Source: an uncultured Chloroflexota bacterium
GTDB lineage: Bacteria; Chloroflexota; Limnocylindria; Limnocylindrales; CSP1-4
Direction of reading: 5' to 3'
NCBI GenBank assembly: GCA_903924005.1
Contig: CAIXZV010000283.1
Coordinates: 1-11,944 of the forward strand
Length of the DNA stretch: 11,944 bases
The translations under genes and the position numbers were made by a program. Every line of letters begins with the position of its first letter. The stretch's first letter is position 1. The notes under the pieces were generated by a model. That model had not been told where the DNA came from, searched no databases, and saw only the letters and a program-made list of their open reading frames with translations. Positions 1 through 6,741 of this stretch are shown in pieces.

Positions 1-130
1 CACCCTGATCGCGCTCGGCTTTGACGCCGTGTGGATCGCCGTGGGCGCGATCTGGCTGCTGGCCAACTCGCGGGCCACCAAGCGCAGCGTGCTTGTTCAG
101 GGGTCCGCGGCCAAGGCCGGCGGCGTCTGA
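1..130 (+). CDS. C-terminal end of a membrane protein (5' truncated)
   Basis: The frame starting at base 2 is open from the window edge to a TGA at 128-130 and gives 42 residues. It begins with a hydrophobic stretch (ALGFDAVWIAVGAIWLLA) that reads as one transmembrane helix. A basic turn (RATKRS) and a short polar tail ending AKAGGV follow. By the positive-inside rule the tail is probably cytoplasmic. The family cannot be named from so short a piece. The gene ends 29 bp before the next start on the same strand, so it may be the first visible member of the phosphatase/kinase transcription unit. Confidence 0.5.
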   Translation, partial: TLIALGFDAVWIAVGAIWLLANSRATKRSVLVQGSAAKAGGV

Positions 131-159
131 CCGGCCGCCGCTGAGCCACCAGCCGACCC

Positions 160-1136
160 TTGGCCGGCCTCCCGCTCTCGACCTCCGTCGGGCAGCTCCC
201 CTCCCCCGGGGGCCTGCCCGACGGCTGGATTCGCGCCGAGCTCGCCGCCCTTTCGGCGTGCGGTCCTGTTCGCGACGGCAATGAGGACCGACTCGGCTGG
301 GTTGTGATGGGTTCGCCAGACACCATTCGTTCACCGCACGGTGATGAAGGGCCCGTCACGGCCACCCTGGAGGGACCCGGCCTGGGCGTGGTGATCGCCG
401 ATGGCCTGGGCGGTCACAACCATGGCGAACTCGCGAGCCGGACCGCCATTGGCGCCGTGCTCCGGGGGCTTGCGTCCCCGGATGCCGCCGAGAAACCGGG
501 GCAGTCGCTGCGGACCGGGTTTGAGACGGCAAATGAGGCCTGCCTCCTGGGCCACCTCGTTGATCCCGAGGCGTTTGACCGAGCGCCGGGCGAGGCCCTG
601 CCGCGCAAGACCCCAATTGCGGACGATGAGTCCGGCAGCGGCCGCTCCGGCCTACGCGGTGGCCAGACCACCCTGACCGCCCTCGCCCTCACCGGGCGCT
701 CCGGACAGGTGGCTCACGTGGGCGACACGCGGATCTTCCGGCTGCGTGACCAGATGATCGAGTTGCTGACCAATGACCACACCCAGGCGCGCGAGTTGCT
801 CCGCATGCGCGTGATCAAGCCGGAGCAGGTGCTGACCCACCCAGGCCGTCACCTCCTCACGCGATCGATCGGGGGCGACCTGCTCGTCCGGATCGAGGAG
901 CGGACCAGCGCGCCCTTTGTGGGCGACGTCTACTTGCTCTGTTCAGACGGCCTTTGGAGCGCCATCACAAGCAGCGAGGCGTTCACCGCAATGTCTGGCA
1001 ACCTCGCCGACGGCGTCCGCGATCTTGTTGCCCGCTCAGCCGAGCGCGGCGGCGACGATAATGCCAGCGTGATCGCGCTGCGCATTACCGACCTAAACGG
1101 CGGGCAGGACCAAGACAAGGCCGGCTGGAGGTTCCC

Positions 1137-1149
<13 letters not shown>
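160..1149 (+). CDS. PP2C-family Ser/Thr protein phosphatase
   Basis: This 329-residue protein is predicted to be a metal-dependent (Mn/Mg) phosphatase that removes phosphate from Ser/Thr residues. The PP2C motifs appear in order: RDGNED at 38-43, DGLGGHNHGE at 81-90 (metal-binding Asp and Gly), a TTLTALAL strand at 170-177, HVGDTRIFRLRD at 186-197, LLCSDGLW at 259-266 and GGDDNASVIAL at 297-307. A low-complexity acidic/Gly insert at about 140-168 is longer than in compact family members. There is no transmembrane segment, so the enzyme is probably cytoplasmic. The TTG at 160 is the only plausible start after the in-frame stop at 142-144. It has no clear Shine-Dalgarno, so it may be translationally coupled to the gene ending at 130. 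The 3' end overlaps the kinase gene by 13 bp. The family call is firm; the start is less so. Confidence 0.88.
1127..1131 (+). promoter_or_regulatory. Shine-Dalgarno for the kinase gene, inside the phosphatase ORF
   Basis: GGAGG stands 5 nt before the GTG at 1137 and within the last codons of the phosphatase gene. It decides the GTG start over the downstream ATG at 1146, which would be 14 nt away. Confidence 0.7.
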
Positions 1150-2132
<983 letters not shown>

Positions 2133-2159
2133 CGCCGGGGCACGCGGGAGGGCGGCAAC

Positions 2160-2681
2160 CTAGCCCCAGGGCGGGATGGCAACGTCCGGGCGCGCCAAGT
2201 TGGCGTTGAGGTATCTCGGGTCGCCGGTGACCTCGCGCCACTCCCCAAGCCACGCGGGAAGCTCCACCGGCTCTGCCTCATCGCGCAGCTCCACCTCCAC
2301 AACAACCAGCCCAGCCGGCTGCTCGAACACGTCAATCTCCAGCGTCTGATGCCCGTGGGCGACGACGTGACGGATCTTTCGCACCGGGCGCCGGTCCGGG
2401 TCCGCGCGGCCGAGGGCTTCGCTCCAGCCGGCCTCGTCCAGCGGGGTCTCGCGCTCGTCAAACGAGAACGTACCGACGCGACGCTTCACGGTGTGGCGAT
2501 AGGTCACAACGCCATCGGGGCTGGCCGATCTCCGCACCCGCTCAGCGACGCCTGGGTCGTCAGCCAGGAGGTAGACCTGCTCAAGCTGCTTGGCCACGGC
2601 GCCATGGACGATCAGGACCGCGATCGACGGGGTGGTGCGCAGACGGAACTTGCGCTCGATCTCAAGGTTGGCGGTTGTCAC
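2160..2681 (-). CDS. CYTH domain (triphosphate tunnel metalloenzyme-like) protein
   Basis: The 173-residue product begins with the hallmark ExExK motif of the CYTH superfamily (E7-I-E-R-K11). It continues with alternating charged beta-strand segments: QLEQVYLL (32-39), ERVRR (47-51), VVTYRHTVKRRV (58-69), RKIRHVV (101-107), LEIDVFEQPAGLVVVEVEL (114-132) and GDPRYLNANLA (153-163). These strands line a tunnel that binds triphosphate and divalent metal. Known members include CyaB-type adenylyl cyclases, thiamine triphosphatases and inorganic triphosphatases; the substrate cannot be fixed from this sequence. The frame stays open upstream to 3098, but that part is antisense-like sequence inside the CAP gene. 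The GTG at 2681 fits the usual CYTH N-terminus. No Shine-Dalgarno is present; a TACCAT box lies 6 nt upstream. The gene lies 26 bp after the CAP gene on the same strand and converges on the kinase gene. Confidence 0.87.
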   Translation of the reverse strand: MTTANLEIERKFRLRTTPSIAVLIVHGAVAKQLEQVYLLADDPGVAERVRRSASPDGVVTYRHTVKRRVGTFSFDERETPLDEAGWSEALGRADPDRRPVRKIRHVVAHGHQTLEIDVFEQPAGLVVVEVELRDEAEPVELPAWLGEWREVTGDPRYLNANLARPDVAIPPWG

Positions 2682-2687
2682 ACCACG

Positions 2688-2693
2688 ATGGTA
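2688..2693 (-). promoter_or_regulatory. Possible -10 box for a leaderless CYTH transcript
   Basis: On the minus strand TACCAT is followed by 6 nt (CGTGGT) and then the GTG start at 2681. No Shine-Dalgarno is present. The same hexamer stands 7 nt before the ATG at 11755. Transcription would then begin at or next to the start codon. No convincing -35 box is visible. Confidence 0.35.
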
Positions 2694-2707
2694 ACCGTGG
2701 CGGTTGC

Positions 2708-4597
2708 TCAGCGGCGGATGTTGCCCGAGATGCCGGCCGAGGAGACAAAGCCCCACCCGTTGCGTGCGACAAGCGTGACCCGGTAGCAGCGGCCAGCGGC
2801 GGTGGCGATCGTCGCCGCGGAGCCCGAGACCGTCTTCGTCGTCATCAGGCGCCACGAGGTCGCGCAGCCCGCGGTGGTCTTCTTGGCCCAGAAGACCTTG
2901 AGCGTCTGGCCCGTGATGGCCTTGCTGGTTGGGTTGGCGGTGGACCAGCGGACCTTGAACGTGGCGCCGGTGGCCTTGGTGGTGGCGCCCGGCATCGGGT
3001 TGGTGAAGGTGACCACCGGGATGCCCACGAGGTACCAGCCGGACGCAACTTCGGACGTGCCGGTGGCCGTGGTCAGGGTGAGGTGGAAGCGATAGCACGT
3101 GCGCTTGGCAAAGGCAACCTTGACGCTGAGCGCGGCCGGCGATGTGGAGCTCACGAGGGTCCAGTCGACACCGCTACAGCTCCCAGGCTTCACCACGGTT
3201 CCGGACCATGTCTCTAGCGTGCGGCTGTAGGCCACGCGGGAGGGGTTGGACTCGGTCCAGGCCACGATGCCGCTGGTGGGTGAGTTGAGGATCCAGTTGG
3301 GGCGCGGCGTGGTGAAGGCGGCGCCCGGCCGGCCATCAACCAGCGGAGCGGAGTCCGCTGCAGCGGCGACGCCCAGCGCGGACACCTCAACATGCCAGCG
3401 GTAGCAGGTGTTTGGGGCCACGTGGCTGAAGGCAGCGGAGTTTGTGGTGGGGTTGAGCGTCTGGACGGCCGTCCACGTCACGCTGGTGCAGGAGCCGTCG
3501 GCGCCCATCGGAGCACGGTACGAGGTAAGCACGCGAGCAAGCTGCAGCCCGTCGGGCGCCGACTCGATCCAAATGATCTTCGCCGCGCCGTCCGCGACGG
3601 CGAGCGGGGCGCTGGTGTTGGGCAGGCCGAACGCGACGCTGATTGTGGGTAGGGACGTCTGGCCAATCGAGAAGGACACGAGCAGCGAACCCTGAAGCGA
3701 GCCCAGATCGATGGCCTGCCACGTCATCGCGTGCATGCCGGCGGTGAGGTTGGCTGTGGGGACGTCGATGGAGAGGCGACCGCTGGTCAGCGGCGCATCG
3801 AAGGTCCACGTGTAGTACGGGGCGCCGTCCACAAGCAGGGTGGCTTTGGACAGCCCGGCCGCGTCACTCACGGTTGCGGCGGCGTGGATCGTGTCGCCGC
3901 TGGCGTAGATGCCACCGCCAGCCGGTCCGCTGAACGCCGGGGCGTCGTCGTCGGTCAGGCGCGAGCCGCCGTTGGCGAACAGGCAGACGGCCATGATCAC
4001 GTTTGCGTAGCCCTGCCAGGTGGCCGCAGTTGCGAGACCGCAGCCAATCCGGTCCCACTTCCCGAGGATGTTCGCGCGATGCGCGGCAGAGTTCATCCAG
4101 GCCCGCTGGAGGACGGCCACGTTCTGCGGGACGCCGTCGACGGTCCCGGCGCAGTTGGCCCCGGTGCTGTCGCAGCCGATGTCGTAGCGGGCGGTACCGG
4201 TGGGCCAGTTGTTCCAGCCGATGTTCTCCCCGTCGGCTCCATAGCCGCCGTTGATCAGGACAGGCAGGATCGTCGCGGCGCAGCCGGTTGGTGTGTGTGC
4301 GAAGTAGCTCCGGTCAAGCATGTCCTGTGCGCGCCCGGCCATCGCCCCGGTCTTCCCTGGGCAGGCCCAGGAGCCGTTGCGGGCCAGCGACGCGAGGTAC
4401 GGGTCCACGTCCAGTGACGGGAGGCCAAGCGCCTCGCGGTCCTTGTTGGTGATCTCCATCACGGCCTCGGCCTGGCCGGCGGCGGAGAAGCCGGACGTGG
4501 CAGCCGATGCGGCGGCACGGGTTGGGGCGGGCGCGGCGGTCGCGACGAGCACGACGGAGAGCAAGGCGATGACGGCAATCGGGCTGCGCTTGAACAT
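2708..4597 (-). CDS. Secreted CAP/SCP-domain protein with three C-terminal Cys-paired repeats
   Basis: Starting from the ATG at 4597, the 629-residue product opens with a signal peptide: basic MFKR, a hydrophobic core IAVIALLSVVLVATAA, and likely cleavage near APTRA-A. An ATG at 4633 would add 12 residues before the basic region and has no Shine-Dalgarno, so the shorter start is preferred. A CAP/SCP (CRISP, antigen 5, PR-1) domain spans about 45-210. Its cavity residues are in FAHTPTG (H101), GENIGW (E124) and AHRANILG (H173). An Ig-like segment follows at about 218-316 (VSDAAGLSKATLLVDGAPYY, then AGMHAMTWQAID). Three beta-rich repeats come last, each carrying one Cys pair: C370/C398, C474/C501 and C578/C604. 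The second Cys of each pair sits in a (T/R)CYR motif. The protein is probably exported and attached to or released from the cell surface. Its ligand is unknown. It probably shares a transcript with the CYTH gene. Confidence 0.85.
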   Translation of the reverse strand: MFKRSPIAVIALLSVVLVATAAPAPTRAAASAATSGFSAAGQAEAVMEITNKDREALGLPSLDVDPYLASLARNGSWACPGKTGAMAGRAQDMLDRSYFAHTPTGCAATILPVLINGGYGADGENIGWNNWPTGTARYDIGCDSTGANCAGTVDGVPQNVAVLQRAWMNSAAHRANILGKWDRIGCGLATAATWQGYANVIMAVCLFANGGSRLTDDDAPAFSGPAGGGIYASGDTIHAAATVSDAAGLSKATLLVDGAPYYTWTFDAPLTSGRLSIDVPTANLTAGMHAMTWQAIDLGSLQGSLLVSFSIGQTSLPTISVAFGLPNTSAPLAVADGAAKIIWIESAPDGLQLARVLTSYRAPMGADGSCTSVTWTAVQTLNPTTNSAAFSHVAPNTCYRWHVEVSALGVAAAADSAPLVDGRPGAAFTTPRPNWILNSPTSGIVAWTESNPSRVAYSRTLETWSGTVVKPGSCSGVDWTLVSSTSPAALSVKVAFAKRTCYRFHLTLTTATGTSEVASGWYLVGIPVVTFTNPMPGATTKATGATFKVRWSTANPTSKAITGQTLKVFWAKKTTAGCATSWRLMTTKTVSGSAATIATAAGRCYRVTLVARNGWGFVSSAGISGNIRR

Positions 4598-4708
4598 GCC
4601 TGAAGCATCGGCCGCGAGGTCTGCCGGGGCCATGGGTCAGGGGTTGGGGTACCAGCAGGACGTTCGTTTTCCGGTTGTCCGCAGCGGGGTAGGACGCCTC
4701 CGACAAGG

Positions 4709-4724
4709 GACAACGCGCGTCGTC
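4709..4724. promoter_or_regulatory. Near-perfect palindrome in the CAP/APH divergent spacer (possible operator)
   Basis: The 187-bp spacer 4598-4784 separates divergent genes. GACAACGCGCGTCGTC reads the same on the other strand except at one symmetric pair of positions (4 and 13). The left half, GACAACGCG, recurs as a direct repeat at 4742-4750, about 35-43 bp before the downstream start. The size and symmetry suit a dimeric regulator. No matching regulator gene is adjacent, and I could not identify clear -35/-10 boxes on either strand. Confidence 0.35.
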
Positions 4725-4784
4725 GTTCCAGACGGATTCACGACAACGCGTGACGGGGGGATCGTGCTCGGGCAGACTGCGGAC

Positions 4785-5588
4785 ATGGCGAATCGTGCAG
4801 CAGCCGGGAACGCGGAGATACCGCTTGCAGGTGGCATGGGCTCCGGTGGGGCGGTGGTGCGTGTAGGCGACACCGTGCGTCGTCCGGTGCGTCCGCACAC
4901 CGCCAGCGTCGACGCGTTTCTGCGTCATCTGGAAGCCGTGGGCTTCGCAGGGGCACCGCGCCACCTGGGTCTGGACGAGCAGGGCCGCGAGGTCCTCACG
5001 TTCATCGAGGGCGACGTGGGTATCCCGCCGTTCCCGGTCTGGGTGGGCAGCGACGCGGTGCTCCTCGGCGTTGCCCGTCTGCAGCGGGACTTGCACGTGG
5101 CGGCGGCCAGCTTTGTCCCGCCGCAGGACGCCGTGTGGGATCGGCCAAACGTGACGGACCCGGGACCGGGCGCGCTGGTCTGTCACAACGACCTGTGCGT
5201 GGAGAACGTGGTGGTCCGCAACGGGACCGTGGTGGCGTTTATTGACTTCGACTTCGCCGCGCCGTCGGACCGGCTCCTTGACATCGCCATCGCGGCCCGT
5301 CACTGGATCCCGCTCCGCGACCCCGCCGACATCGACCCCGAACTCCGCGGCGTTGACCAAATTGCCCGGTTCCTCGCGTTCTGCGACGAACACGGACTGG
5401 ACCGCTCGCAGCGCGAAGCCGTAGCCGCACACGTCGGCACCTTCCTTGACCGCGCGCTGGACTCGATGCGCACCAGAGCGGAGTCCGGGCTGGAGGCGTA
5501 CGTCCGCGTCTGGAACGCTGGCTATCCCGAGCAGAACCGGCGCTCACGCGCATGGATGGACGCACATCGCACCCAACTCGTCGGCTGA
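4785..5588 (+). CDS. Aminoglycoside phosphotransferase (APH)-family protein
   Basis: This 267-residue protein has the APH/choline-kinase-like fold. The early strand-turn is GGAVVRVGDTVRRP (21-34), a hydrophobic segment is REVLTFIEG (68-76), the catalytic Brenner motif is HNDLCVENVVV (134-144; H134, D136, N141), and the metal-binding segment is IDFDFAAPSDRLLDIA (153-168; D154, D156). Members move phosphate from ATP or GTP to small hydroxylated substrates. Many are not antibiotic-resistance enzymes, and nothing here fixes the substrate. ATG 4785 has no good Shine-Dalgarno. An in-frame GTG at 4764, preceded by a run of G, would add seven residues and is a real alternative. The frame is open back to 4320, but that extension is antisense to the CAP gene and is rejected. 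The gene is divergent from CAP and runs the same way as sodN, which starts 124 bp downstream. Confidence 0.83.
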   Translation: MANRAAAGNAEIPLAGGMGSGGAVVRVGDTVRRPVRPHTASVDAFLRHLEAVGFAGAPRHLGLDEQGREVLTFIEGDVGIPPFPVWVGSDAVLLGVARLQRDLHVAAASFVPPQDAVWDRPNVTDPGPGALVCHNDLCVENVVVRNGTVVAFIDFDFAAPSDRLLDIAIAARHWIPLRDPADIDPELRGVDQIARFLAFCDEHGLDRSQREAVAAHVGTFLDRALDSMRTRAESGLEAYVRVWNAGYPEQNRRSRAWMDAHRTQLVG

Positions 5589-5612
5589 GACGGCGCGCGG
5601 CAAACCGAGCGT

Positions 5613-5679
5613 TTGACGGTTCGACGGAGCACGGGGGACACTGCGGGTCCGCGGTGCCTTCAGGGGTACCGCCGTACCC
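5613..5679 (+). promoter_or_regulatory. sodN upstream region: weak promoter-like boxes and a 6-bp inverted repeat
   Basis: TTGACG (5613-5618) is followed after 18 bp by GACACT (5637-5642), a weak -35/-10 pair. Downstream, GGGTAC (5664-5669) and GTACCC (5674-5679) form a perfect inverted repeat with a 4-nt spacer, ending 33 nt before the sodN ATG. It would lie in the 5' leader as a small hairpin or act as a protein-binding site. Nickel-dependent SOD genes are often metal-regulated, but no known Nur or NikR box is recognised here. Confidence 0.3.
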
Positions 5680-5712
5680 ATCGCCAACGACGTCCCCCTC
5701 CCGGAGGTTGCC

Positions 5713-6144
5713 ATGACCCTCGTCTCGAGACTCTTCGCCCCAAAGACCACGGCCCGCGCCCACTGCGATCTGCCCTGTGGCGTCTACGACCCTGAGCAGG
5801 CCCGCATCGAGGCCGAGTCTTGCTACCGGATCATCCAGAAGCTCTCTACAAGCGAGGACGCCGCGTTCCGCACGCGCGCCATCGCCATCAAGGAGCGCCA
5901 GGCCGATCTGGTGAAGCACCACCTCGACACGCTCTGGCACGACTACTTCAAGCCGGAGCATCTCGACGCAGTCCCCAACCTGCACCAGCTCTTCTGGGAC
6001 GCCGCGAAGCAGGTGAGCAAGGTCAAGGCCTCCACAAGCCTTGAAGACGCCCAGAAGCTGCTTGACCTGATCAACGAAGTTGACGCCGCGTGGAAGGCCA
6101 CCGGCGGCCCCGGCAAGACCCGCGTCGCAGGCCGCCCCGGCTGA
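5713..6144 (+). CDS. sodN: Nickel superoxide dismutase precursor
   Basis: The enzyme converts superoxide to oxygen and hydrogen peroxide in the cytoplasm as a hexamer of four-helix bundles. The 143-residue precursor starts with a 16-residue propeptide (MTLVSRLFAPKTTARA). The mature N-terminus carries the nickel hook HCDLPCGVYDP: His1, Cys2, Cys6 and Tyr9 of the mature chain (17, 18, 22 and 25 of the precursor). Glu17 of the mature chain is present (RIEAES). The helical core includes KHHLDTLWHDYFKPEHL (68-84). GGAGG at 5703-5707, 5 nt before the ATG, fixes the start. The SodX protease gene follows, as is typical. One oddity stands out: where the Streptomyces protein reads KEQR, this one reads KERQ, so position 47 appears to be Gln rather than Arg. 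The C-terminus ends in a flexible Gly/Arg tail. Confidence 0.97.
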   Translation: MTLVSRLFAPKTTARAHCDLPCGVYDPEQARIEAESCYRIIQKLSTSEDAAFRTRAIAIKERQADLVKHHLDTLWHDYFKPEHLDAVPNLHQLFWDAAKQVSKVKASTSLEDAQKLLDLINEVDAAWKATGGPGKTRVAGRPG

Positions 6145-6176
6145 TCCGCCGCTCCCCTCTTCGCAAGCACGCACAC

Positions 6177-6205
6177 GGGGCCCCGTCCGGTGACGACGGG
6201 GCCTC
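6177..6205 (+). terminator. Strong hairpin between sodN and sodX covering the sodX start
   Basis: GGCCCCGTC (6179-6187) pairs perfectly with GACGGGGCC (6195-6203). A G-U and a G-C pair (6177-6178 with 6204-6205) extend the stem to 11 bp. The 7-nt loop, CGGTGAC, contains the sodX GTG. No U-run follows, so this is either a U-poor terminator/attenuator or a translation-blocking and mRNA-protecting stem. It would allow much more SodN than SodX to be made from one transcript. Confidence 0.55.
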
Positions 6206-6672
6206 TGCGCGTCCGGCACTCCCAGCCAGGGCCAGCGCGGCCGGACCCGCTGCTCGCCCGTCTGCGCGGCCCGTGGCGTGTCGCGGTGGCCGAGGCGTCC
6301 ATGACACCGTCCATTGAGGCGGGCGACTGGCTCCTTGTGGACCCCACAGCCGCACGTTGGCCACGACGCGGGGCTGTTGTGGTCTTCCGCGAGCCCGGCT
6401 CTGACGAGTTGGCAGTCAAGCGTGTTGCCGGCCGGCCTGGCGACTGGATCCCCTTCGCCGGCTCGTATCTCCAGCTTGCCGAGGACGAGGCCTGGCTGCT
6501 CTCTGACGCCAGCGACGACGACGTGGCGACGCTTGGGTTTGGCTCCGTCGTTGACTCCCGGCGGTATGGCCCCGTGTCGGTATCGGCACTCGTGGGTCGC
6601 GTCTGGTTCCGCTATGCGCCGTTGGCGCGACTCGGCCGCATTTCCGGGAGACCCGCGCCCCAGCGGTCGTAG
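6190..6672 (+). CDS. sodX: Nickel-type superoxide dismutase maturation protease (S26 signal-peptidase-like)
   Basis: This 160-residue S26-family serine protease is predicted to cleave the SodN propeptide before His1. The catalytic Ser lies in EASMTPSIEAGDWLLV (S37) and the general-base Lys in ELAVKRVAGRPGDW (K77). The conserved late box is DSRRYGPVS (122-130). No transmembrane anchor is evident, unlike classical signal peptidase I, which suits a cytoplasmic substrate. The GTG at 6190 is the only start that keeps the N-terminal strand (WRVAVAEASM). A GTG at 6286 would remove it. The GTG has no real Shine-Dalgarno and lies in the loop of a strong hairpin. It is 45 bp after sodN and in the same frame. 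Identity rests on the S26 motifs plus adjacency to sodN. Confidence 0.9.
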   Translation: MTTGPLRVRHSQPGPARPDPLLARLRGPWRVAVAEASMTPSIEAGDWLLVDPTAARWPRRGAVVVFREPGSDELAVKRVAGRPGDWIPFAGSYLQLAEDEAWLLSDASDDDVATLGFGSVVDSRRYGPVSVSALVGRVWFRYAPLARLGRISGRPAPQRS

Positions 6673-6705
6673 GGCTCGTGTGGCGTTGCGCTCGGAGCGA
6701 CACCC

Positions 6706-6735
6706 TGACCGGTCACCGGGCAGAAGGCCTAGCAT
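6706..6735 (+). promoter_or_regulatory. Putative promoter/operator of the SIS gene
   Basis: TAGCAT (6730-6735) lies 6 nt before the ATG at 6742 and resembles a -10 box for a leaderless mRNA. A perfect 10-bp palindrome TGACCGGTCA (6706-6715) covers the expected -35 position and could be a repressor site. No Shine-Dalgarno of normal spacing precedes the ATG. Confidence 0.4.
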
Positions 6736-6741
6736 CCGCGC

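Noticed and set aside
2133..2159. Bidirectional terminator between the kinase and CYTH genes
   Set aside because: The 27-bp gap contains no stem-loop of useful length.
2682..3098. N-terminal extension of the CYTH ORF
   Set aside because: It overlaps the CAP gene on the same strand in another frame and is His/Arg/Pro-rich. The ExExK motif belongs at the very N-terminus of CYTH proteins.
4320..4784. N-terminal extension of the APH-family ORF
   Set aside because: The extension is antisense to the signal peptide and first part of the CAP domain. APH homology begins only near residue 20 after the ATG at 4785.
4785..5588. Antibiotic-resistance gene
   Set aside because: The APH fold is shared by many housekeeping small-molecule kinases, and the local context has no resistance or mobile genes, so resistance cannot be claimed.
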